DNA from: Ilyonectria destructans
Lineage: Eukaryota > Ascomycota > Sordariomycetes > Hypocreales > Nectriaceae
Assembly: GCA_020740775.1 (NCBI GenBank)
Contig: JAHEWK010000018.1
Coordinates: 1,116,001-1,180,000, forward strand
Reading direction: 5' to 3'
DNA length: 64,000 nt
Every line of letters begins with the position of its first letter. Positions within the stretch are counted from its first letter, which is position 1. Positions 33,289-41,828 of this stretch are shown in pieces. Below the pieces are notes generated by a model. The model was not told where the DNA came from and did not search any database. It was given only the letters and a program-made list of their open reading frames with translations. The position numbers and the translations under genes were made by a program.

Positions 33289-34275
33289 ATGACGCAAATA
33301 ACCATTGAGCTTGAGCAGGGCCACCTCCCAAACACGTGCCAGTACACGGCGCGCACGCGGAGAGGCGACTATCTGGTCCAGGTGGCGTGGCCTCAGTGCT
33401 GGAACGAGAACCGCGCGCAACCAGCAGACGACGCTCCCGTCTCCACCATGTGAGTAAAAGGCCTCATTCAACGCCCGTGGATCCGCATTATCTGACCGCG
33501 ATGCCACTTGTGCAGCTATCTTGTCGACGGCAATGCCTACTTCTTCACAGCCGTCGATTTCACGCGACGCCTGGAGAGCGTGAGTGGCACCAGGACCGTC
33601 ATTGTCGGGGTTGGCTATCCCGTAACGAATTCCGTCTTCGATCGCCGGAGAGGCTCAGATCTCACTCCGCCGTCCGCAGATGGAAAGTATGCAACTGTAA
33701 TTGCCAAGGATGGAACTCCGATGACCGGATTCGATTACGGAGGCGCGTCCGATTTTCTAGACGTTATTGTCGGTGACATTATGCCATACGTTGAAGGAGC
33801 CTTGTTCCCAGACGCTCCACTGCGGACTAGTCGCAAGGCCCTCTACGGCCACTCATACGGCGGCCTCTTCACCCTGAACGCGCTCTTCACTAGACCGACG
33901 CATTTCGATACGTTCATCGCCGCCAGTCCGTCCATTTGGTTCAACCACTGTTCCATTGTCAAGGGCCAGGAAACCCATTTCCGCCAACGCAAGCATCCCG
34001 CCGACCCAGCGCCCCGGCTGCTTGTCACCTGGGGATCGGAGGAGCAGTTATTGGTGCAAAAGACTGGCGAGTCGGAGGCGCAGTTCGCAATGAGACTGCG
34101 ATACACAGGGCCCATGAAAATGAAGGATAATGCACTTGCCATGGTAGCGCGGTTGGAAGACTGCCCGAGCATTCGAGATATTTACAAGTGGGAATTCGCG
34201 GGCGAGGACCACGGGAGTGCCGCGGCAGTCGCCCTGCAAAGAGGAGTCATGAAGTTCTTGTTAGAGGAGGTGTAG
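33289..34275 (+). CDS. Siderophore-esterase-like alpha/beta hydrolase
   Basis: Two exons, 33289-33449 and 33516-34275, with a 66 bp intron, giving 306 residues. An in-frame ATG 35 codons upstream (33184) is less likely because it precedes the conserved region. The fold is that of the putative-esterase family (PF00756; Fes/IroE in bacteria, fusarinine/TAFC esterases in moulds). Visible features are YLVDGNAYFF, TVIVGVGYP, the nucleophile elbow LYGHSYGGLF (S167), an acidic residue after LLVTWGSEE, and the catalytic His in GEDHGSAAA. These intracellular enzymes hydrolyse ester bonds of siderophores to release iron. No signal peptide is present. SreA-like GATA motifs upstream support iron-dependent control. 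Other ester substrates cannot be excluded. Confidence 0.82.
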
Positions 34276-34481
34276 GTTGTATGGACAAGACTAAAGAGTT
34301 GTAGATGTTAAGATTGCACTAATCATAGGACACTTGTCTGTTGGGCTGGGAGTGGAAGCAAATGAACCTAAATGTAATACCGAAAATTATCAATTTCGAA
34401 ATAAAAAATACCCCAGCTGAATATATAAACTTGGATTGATTTTAGAGATAGTCCTGGACATATTTGCTATTCTTCGCGACT

Positions 34482-36008
34482 CTATTCTGCCTTCCAATGG
34501 TACTGCGCTGCAGGGTGGTCAGCGGGTGGTCTAGCAACACCCTCCTTCGCATAAAGGTTCTCTCGGTAAGTGCCTCCATCAACAGCGTAGTCATCCCAGA
34601 ATAAACCACGAGCCTTCAGAACTGGAAGTAAGTCCGCGATGACTTCCTCGAACGAAGCAGGCATGAGTGCATATGCCACGTTGAAGCCATCCACGTCGGC
34701 TTCGGCAACCCATCTCTCCATCTCATCTGCGATATGATCTGGTGTCCCAACAACGGTAGCACCCAAACCACCCACTTTGATATGGTTTCCAACCGTGTGC
34801 TTGGTCCACTTAGGTACTCCTGGCAAGGACTTGGACCAGGCCTCCACGGCAGAGCGGATTGCGTTGGATTCGACATGGCGGAGCTCCTCATCGTCGCCAT
34901 ACTTGGCAAGGTCTATTCCGGTCCAGCCTCCGAACAATGCCAGAGCTCCATCCTCGGACCCGTAGCTGACAAGCTCTTCGTATTTAGCCTGTGCCTCTTC
35001 TTGCGTCTTTCCAATAATTGGGCACAGCAGGGCCAAGAATTTGATGCTGCTTGGGTCTCGGTTGAATTGCTCCTTGGCCAGTGCACGAATCTCGGCGACA
35101 TTCTTTGCAACGACCGCGGGGCTATGCCCAGCAACAAAGATAGCTTCAGCATGCTTTGCGGCAAAGTTCTTCCCGGCTCTGGAGGTACCGGCTTGCAGGA
35201 TGACTGGAGTGCGCTGGGGAGACGGCTGACAGATGTGTGGTCCCGGGACGTTGTAATACTTTCCTGTGTGGTTGATCAAGCGTACAAGAGCAGGGTCAGT
35301 GTAGATGCCCTTCTCACGGTCTAGCTTCACAGCATCATCTCTCCAAGACGACTGCCTGCATTCAATTAGTCAAGAATGAACCATTCGATTATGAACAACT
35401 CACCATAGTTTGTATGTAACATCAACATACTCCTCCGCAATGGCATATCTCTCGTCGTGACTTGGCTGTTCCGTATGGCCTAGGTTTCTCGCAGCTGAGT
35501 CCAAGTAGCCAGTCACAATGTTCCAGCCAACTCTCCCGCCAGTGAGATGATCCACGGTGCTTAGACGACGGGCAAGGTGGTACGGCTGCTCGTAAGTTGT
35601 CGCCACTGTAACACCAAAACCAATGTTTTTCGTTGCAGCTGCCATTGCGGGGACAACTGCGAGAGGCTCATTGACGGGCCATTGTGCACCGGACACGATC
35701 GCAGGATCTGGGTTTTGAGGTCCCTTGTAGACATCATAGGAGCCCTTATTTGTTAGAACATGGTAAAGAAATCAAATTGACAGGTTTTTACCTACAAGAA
35801 CATCTGCAATGAAAATACCATGGATTTTTCCCTTCTCAAGGAGCTGTGCAAGGTTCACCCAATGCTTGACATTGTTGAAGTCCCAGGACCGATCCTGAGG
35901 GTGCCGCCACAATCCGGGCGATTGATGCCCGCTGCACGACTCTACAAAAGCATTGATAATGAGCTGTTTCTTGGGCTTTTCAGCCTTTTCCGGCGCGGTG
36001 GAGGCCAT
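34482..36008 (-). CDS. NtaA/DszA-type FMN-dependent monooxygenase
   Basis: Three exons, 35796-36008, 35404-35744 and 34482-35355 (introns 51 and 48 bp), giving 475 residues. The protein is of the bacterial luciferase-like superfamily, nitrilotriacetate monooxygenase A / DszA branch. Recognisable blocks: LIINAFVESCSGHQSPGLWR, LEKGKIHGIFIADVLGSYDV, NEPLAVVPAMAAATKNIGFG, RRLSTVDHLTGGRVGWNIVT, PQRTPVILQAGTSRAGKNFA and AEADVDGFNVAY. These enzymes use reduced FMN and O2 to oxidise sulfones, sulfonates or amines and need a separate flavin reductase. Fungal copies often come from bacteria, but the three introns show long residence. C/EBP-like sites lie just upstream. A DszC-like enzyme is encoded 10 kb away (45310-46758). 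Confidence 0.92.
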
Positions 36009-36150
36009 GGTGTTGTTGGATTCTCGGCTTTGTTGAATGAGAGGGTGAACTGCCGAGAAATGCAGGGGCTCGGGCCATCTTTACGCAAAATGACGGGACT
36101 TGGCTAAACCCATCAAGGTCGAATCGGTATCTCATTAGTTCGTTTCTAGA

Positions 36151-36220
36151 TGATGTGCAAGATTGCGCAATTCTTTGTCTCTTGACGACATCATTGCGCG
36201 CATGTCCAGTGTTGCACAAT
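36151..36220 (-). promoter_or_regulatory. C/EBP / CYS3-like bZIP site cluster
   Basis: ATTGCGCAAT (36162-36171) is a perfect palindrome. Related half-palindromes ATGTGCAAG (36153-36161), ATTGCGCGC (from 36193) and TTGCACAAT (36212-36220) lie within 70 bp, some 145-210 bp upstream of the monooxygenase ATG. Such sites are bound by bZIP proteins; the fungal sulfur regulators CYS3/MetR recognise a similar ATGRYRYCAT palindrome. Sulfur control is inferred. Confidence 0.4.
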
Positions 36221-37292
36221 ACAACCATCAGAATCGCGTGCTCGCGAGTGGGTCCCCCATTTCCCCGCGTACTGGAGAGCTCATTATCGTCCAAACAATG
36301 GGGAAGCCAATCAAGAGAAGCGCATGTGAAATGATTATTTTCGATGTTGTCATGATTGTCGAGGCCAGCCTAGTTTCTGCGATGACGAGCTCCCTAGCAG
36401 TCACTAGCTTGATCTCCCATGATGGACGTTGAGAAGCGAGCTCCCGCATACGCGTAAAGACCCAGGAAGTCGTCGTGAATTAAGACGTTTAAAAGTGGTT
36501 GGTTCTGATAATAGACTTGCTCATAAATCCGAACATGCGTAATTCCTCTCCCCTTTCTCAATTCAGGGATACTCTATAGCGATGTACTGTACCATCGCCC
36601 CTCAGAGCTGACAAGTCATCCGTTGAAAGTATGTCGAGTTTCTATCCCGTAATTGCGGCAAGAATGAGTTGCGGCTCAACACCTTATTGTATGGCTGCCA
36701 TATGCGTCAAACACTTACCAGTGACCTTTGCTCACTTCTCAAAATCTGGTAACTTGAGTAGGTTCATTTGATTTTGCATGCCTCTAACATACCTCAACCA
36801 CTGTCCAGAGAAGGCACGCCATCTGTCCGCAGGTAACTGCAAACCCTGTGACATTACCAATAATTCTGCCCAAAACCCACCACAACGCCAACTCGCAAGG
36901 CGTGAAAATAATCATAGGTCGTTCTGAAGTTGTAAGAGCGAATCCCAAACCGGTCATCAGATTCCCAGTCTCCCAGTTAGTTAAACTACGCCAGCCATAT
37001 CACAACCTTAACACAGCCAGTTTCGACTGCTTACACAATCGGCTCCGTACCCTCTGTCATGATGCCAAGTCCCGTCAAAGAGTTATAGAAGAGCATTATA
37101 CCCGTGGCTACAACTAACTTTATCTCTAATGATAATGTGGGCTTTGACAAATTTCTTCTAGATTTTCTCAGGAACAATAGCCTCACTCTTTACTTGGTCA
37201 AGCCCGCCTGCTCAGATCTGAAGCCTCCATGCGTTCGTCGAGCTCGGTGGGCAATGAATTAGGGCGAGTGTACGTCTCAAGACCTTCAATCG
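36221..37292. other. Gene-poor region
   Basis: About 1.1 kb with only short, unrelated open frames; no recognisable gene or element. Confidence 0.4.
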
Positions 37293-38030
37293 TCAAAGGG
37301 CTGGGTCTTTAGTGATCTTGTAACTAGCTACCGTCGAAATCGCAAGGACCAGACAGAAAGCATCAAGGATTGTCCAGTCGCTTTCACGGGTCAACGTTTT
37401 GTACAGCGACAAGAGGACCGGGATGTCGACCGGGTCGTTGATGCTATCAACCAGCCTGAAAAGCAAATCGGCTATTGTGCTGAGTATGCCGATAATGACG
37501 GCGCAGAGGACTCCTCCATAGTCATTTTGATATGAAAGCATTGAAATGTTGGTCGAATTTGGTAGTGTCTCTATCCCATGGAACATGACATGCAATAGGG
37601 AGGAAATTGACCACATTCACCCGATTTCCTGGCGTTTTGTTCCTGGAGGTCTTGTGCAATACGAATTTGCGAGCAACAAGGTAAGTCGAGAACTAGAACT
37701 CATTAAGCCGACATTGTCCAGGATCTCCGAAGCTTGCATCTGGACGCGCCAATGTGACTGTGCCTGATCTGATGTGGGCTCTAGACAATGGAGCACAGCA
37801 GTTGAGGCATCTTGGTGTTTAGAAATCAAGGTAAAACCAACTATATCTATGGTTGCAACAAAACTTACTTGATTATAGGAGTTGAGCTTCCGGGGCCAGT
37901 TGTGTTCAAAAAGTGCAAAAATAAATGCGAATACAAGGCAAACATCGACACCCACACTAAGCGATACTTAACAACCAAGCAGTAACACACATACCACTGG
38001 GGAACTTTGTGGTATGTTGGGCCCAGAGAC
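37293..38030 (-). pseudogene. Possible decayed or multi-intron small membrane protein
   Basis: Two consecutive minus-strand frames in the same phase (37617-37955 and 37293-37616, separated by one TGA) hold hydrophobic segments. One is VGVDVCLVFAFIFALFEHNW at the start; others are GGVLCAVIIGILSTIADLLF and LDAFCLVLAISTVASYKI near the end. Plausible introns exist (for example a GTAAGT donor after NSYNQ) but none gives a clean complete gene. I do not recognise the family. It may be a degenerate gene in a repeat-scarred region. Confidence 0.3.
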
Positions 38031-38279
38031 ATTTGGGTCAAACTGTTTAAAGGTGTCGGCACTTATGGGCCAAGAACGGGACTGGTCTGGTGACCAAACT
38101 GAAGAGGGGCTTGTAAGGGTTCAGAAAGTAGGTAGAGAACCTCGACAAGCAACTTGTTCCTTTACTTTTTTCTTTGAGAAACAACCTCAGTTATCTCGGA
38201 CGCTTTTAGCTGTTCCGTGCCTGGACGACTATCCTCCTGTGGTAGCAGTTCTCTGGGGGCCACTGTCTAGGATTGACTC

Positions 38280-39420
38280 TTCAACCTTTCAGAACTCTGC
38301 GAGATCCACCACCGAAAGACGTTCATTTGGACCCCCCCTCTATACATTGCTCGACCATTTCGATCCAACGAGGAGTGAGATTGTTCCCGTTGCCCCAAAT
38401 GATCCGAAAATCGCTTGGTTGTTCAACTTCGTCAAAGTCATTCGCGTTCTGGGTTAGGAGCATCCACATAGTCCTTCCCAGCGCAAACGCCTCGGCCAGC
38501 TCTGCAGCTCTAGGGTAGCTTGCTTGCCACAATGGAAAGACATTCCAGACATTAAAGCTCTGTTGCCCCATACCTTCCGGCATGTTCCGATGTTCTGGGC
38601 CAGTATATTTGGTGTAGAATAGCTTGGCAGTTCGCTGTTCCCCATTCGTAGATTGCTCTTTCACGTCCCAGATCCCATCTGCCTCTGGAGCGAGCGTGGT
38701 TGCTGGTACGCCACTTTGCTCCCAGTCGATGAGCAAGAGGCTTTCTTCGTCGTCGACAATGAAATTTCTAGGTTTAATGTCTTTGTGGAAGGTACGCATG
38801 ACACGATGCGCATGCATAGCTGCTAGAGATATTTGGTGGCACTATTTGGCTTGCGCTGGAGAGGAATCTGCGTTTCGCTTGAGTTCGCTGCTGCCTTCAC
38901 ACATCACAGTAGCTAGATCACCTTTGGCGAAGAAAGTTAATTAATGCCCCATAAGTACTGAGCCATCACCCTCGCCGCGAACAGACGCAAGGATCTAGGG
39001 GGGTGATTGAATATTGGGGGCGGTGGCATGTCCGCAATTCATTTGCTCGACCGCCATCAGGTTTTCGCCATCGTACGAGCAAACCCACTGTCTTCATCGT
39101 GAAGTTGCAGGTATGTTTGGAAGTCGAGCCCCTTGAAGACAAATATTGACGGTTCCCTAGCCCGCTTTGACTTTCACTCGCTTGCAGCAGCCTCTGTCAC
39201 CAATCGCCTCGGGCAGAACAACCCCTGAGATGTCGATAATGGGAGGTGAGTTATCTTGGCGTACCAGGTCGCTCGACTGGATTTTATGAAGGAGATTAAA
39301 GTATTGATCAAGAGAGGTTCTCGATAGGCTGGCCAGGTGATTTCTCTAGTTTCATCGGAACTCAGATCAATCACGGTGCCTGGTTTAAAGACCGCTGGAT
39401 CGATGATGCAACTTGGCTAG
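38280..39420 (-). pseudogene. Protein kinase-like pseudogene
   Basis: On the minus strand fragments follow the order of a fungal protein-kinase-like gene. AVFKPGTVIDLSSDETREIT and REPLLINTLISFIKSSRATW come first, then FFAKGDLATVM, AMHAHRVMRTFHKDIKPRNF (catalytic loop, HKD in place of HRD), LLLIDWEQSG (DWE in place of DFG) and finally PNERLSVVDLAEF. The frame is broken: in-frame TAA at 38941-38943, TAG at 38843-38845 in a position where a Trp is expected (AK*CHQI), a frameshift in the run of seven C at about 38331-38337, and TGA at 38289-38291 (EF*KVEE). Further upstream GVVLPEAIGDRG is also out of frame. The Trp-to-stop changes are of the C-to-T/G-to-A type produced by RIP. The longest intact piece is 38323-38817. 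Confidence 0.7.
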
Positions 39421-39570
39421 ACCGTAGCTATAGAAGACCAGATAGCGCTCCGCGTAGCGATTGGATCTCGGATTGATGCATCATTCGACACTTCAATGTC
39501 GTGGTAGCAACTAACGATTTTCCTATTAGTGATCGAGGTGGGGGCCATTGGGTCTCAGGTAGAAATGGAA

Positions 39571-39615
39571 GATGAGGGCTTTTCTTTGTCCGAGGGCCTT
39601 TCTTTGTCCGAGGGC
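39571..39615 (+). repeat. 18 bp tandem repeat
   Basis: About two and a half copies of TTTCTTTGTCCGAGGGCY; in one frame they encode SLSEGLSLSEGLS. No gene is supported around it. Confidence 0.6.
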
Positions 39616-40517
39616 TTAAGTATAGACGGTAGTTTCATTCTCGTCACCCTTGATGCAATTAAGTTTGGCCCAACAAGGAGAGCCAGAAGAAGCTGTGCCC
39701 CACTCATGATGGGCGAAGGCCGAGGCAGGCAGATATGGAGGACGGATAAAGATTTATACTGGACAAGTTGAGTTTAGTGGAAGTTGGCACGTTTGTCGAG
39801 TGTGGCAAGGTATCTGCAAAGCCACTTCTCAAGCCACAGAGGGGTTGGTGAACAGCCGAGGCGAAGCTGGACCCCTGGAATCACGATCTGGAACACAACC
39901 CCATGTTTCGTGCCCCGCTGCGAGACCAACACATTGTCACTGGAGACGGAGTCGCCTTGTGCGTCGGATAGGCGACGATAAATTCGATGGAGCCAGCTAG
40001 GTTCCCGTTTAATAAAGATGGCTGGCTGGTTGTGCTGGATGTAACGATGAGGCCTGTGGCTAAAGAACTGGACCAAAAAGGAGGCCTAAATCATTTCATT
40101 AGGAAAATCGAAATGTTACCTGGATATTGATCGGCTTGATAGCGTAATGGTTCCGAGAACGAGTGTCGTCCCACTGACAAAGCAAAGCCCGAGTGGGATG
40201 GCTCACTAGTTACGGTCCTGTGCACATCGGCAACATCACCCGAAAATAGGTTCCGAATGTGGACTCGTCCAGCAAACAGCGGCACAGCATGAACAAAGCT
40301 GGCTGCCGAATTCCGAACCAACGCGAGTTAAGATTTAGGCTGCCGTTCGACTGTGAGCGGCTATGACCAGATGCATCCAAACGTGGCCGTCTCTCCATAA
40401 TTGCTTTAGCGACGGGGTTTGCCAGGGACTCGCAGGGAGTCTAGACCCCATAGACCCCTTTGTACATCCGTATCTTATGACTCGATACGGTAAACGAAAA
40501 AGAGGATCTGTGGTTTT

Positions 40518-40605
40518 ATCCGAGTGGCGCAGCGGATAGCGCATCCGGTAGCGCTGTTGGTGACATCCCTTTAAATGCACAGCAGCTGCAGCCCGGTTCG
40601 GGGAT
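40518..40605 (+). other. tRNA-like sequence with box A and partial box B (tRNA pseudogene or SINE head)
   Basis: TGGCGCAGCGG at 40525-40535 is a perfect RNA polymerase III box A. With the following ATAGCGC it makes a D-arm (GCGC / GCGC stem). GGTTCG at 40595-40600 starts a box B, but the invariant A and the pairing CC are missing. The boxes are 60 bp apart and neither an acceptor stem nor a T-arm forms, so it is not a working tRNA. Confidence 0.4.
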
Positions 40606-41431
40606 GTTGGTTCCACCAGTTAAAGGAGAAAAGCTGTCTGGTACACCAGCACTCGCCCGGCAGCAGAGATCACATCAATCACTGAGACTAAGAACATCGT
40701 CGTCAAGTGGCTCATAGCCACGCCGTAGCTGCTGCCGCACCCGTTCCTCTGCGCGAATCAAGGCGAGTCAGGGTTGTGTGGGGGACATTTCCGGACTGGA
40801 GATGCCGCATATTTAGCGGGATACGAGAAATCCAATGAGGTATACGACCGATCCAATAAGGCAAACCGCACGCGACCCTGTCACGAAAAGACGAAGGTCC
40901 CTTGTGGAACTGCTAGCAACCCCCCTTATACCCATGCAATCAGACCCACTAGTCATCTCAACCGACAGTACGGAGGACCCTCTCAAAAGTCTTGTTCAAA
41001 CACTAGCAGCGCCACATCCTTTTATCCCTGTTCGGCTACCTCACATACAGTCCAGAGGAAATAAGGTCGTAACAGTCTCGGCAAGACATCCGCTACGCCT
41101 TCGGTAACTTCAGGGGTAGTGGGCGCAGCTGACCAGGACCTAGCGGTTATTGGTGATCATTAGTCTGCCGCCTCTCAGCCCTCCCTACGGGGACCCTTCA
41201 GCCCAGACGGGGACCTCTCAGCCCTCACGGAAGCAGGACGTGCCCAGTGCATTTCCCCTCACAATGATTGGGTGCCTCGGCAATGTTGCTTTTTCGTTTA
41301 TGCTTTTGAAACAGCCCACAGTACTCGTAGTTGATGTTGGTAGGCTTGCTAGCGTTGAGCTGAGCGCGAGAGGCGGAGAAAACTGTCAAGGAAATGCACT
41401 CCCCCCCCCCTAAACGTGCAGTCAGGCCTAG

Positions 41432-41492
41432 CTCATCAAGCCCAAAGTCCCCTCATCAAGCCCAAAGTCCCCTCGTCAAGCCAAAGTACCCC
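41432..41492. repeat. 20 bp tandem repeat, about three copies
   Basis: Unit CTCATCAAGCCCAAAGTCCC is repeated twice exactly and followed by a diverged third copy (TCGTCAAGCCAAAGTACCCC). It lies 340 bp upstream of the sulfatase-family start. Confidence 0.75.
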
Positions 41493-41828
41493 TAAGCGTT
41501 AGTCGATACCTCTTTCTTAAGGTCTAACGCGGGGCGGAGCAAGCCGCATTTGGATTCGAGCCTTTTGTTGTGCACACGGGGCGTACCAGGCTCTGGGGGG
41601 GAGCGTTATTTATCGCAAGCAAGTGCCCAGCATTTCTATTCCTACTGATTTACAGTCTTCGGAATCCGGCCAAAGTCTATCTGTCAAGCTCTAGTGCAAT
41701 GGGGGATTTTTGTTAGCAGCCGAGTATCGCAGCGCTCACGCGACCAATCGCCTTCTTGCGAGGATATTCGCAACCAACCAGAACGAATTCGCAGCCTCTC
41801 AATATCTTCGACGGCCTCATCTAGCAAG

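Larger units (their letters stand above)
39616..41828. other. Gene-poor, degenerate region
   Basis: 2.2 kb without an intact gene. Short minus-strand frames at 39774-40398 look partly coding but cannot be joined by an intron of normal size. The region also holds the tRNA-like relic, a run of ten C (41401-41410) and a 20 bp tandem repeat. Confidence 0.4.

Noticed and set aside
39774..40398. Minus-strand frames as exons of one gene
   Set aside because: The only candidate intron is 34 bp and gives the wrong phase; no family resemblance.
40518..40620. Functional tRNA gene
   Set aside because: No acceptor stem or T-arm forms and the invariant A in box B is missing; kept only as a relic.
41055..41085. 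Stretch resembling the 3' end of 18S rRNA (AAGGTCGTAACAGTCTCGG)
   Set aside because: The match is short and interrupted and no flanking rRNA sequence is present, so it is probably chance.
39571..41492. CRISPR-like array from the short tandem repeats
   Set aside because: The repeats are directly adjacent, without spacers, and the host is a eukaryote.
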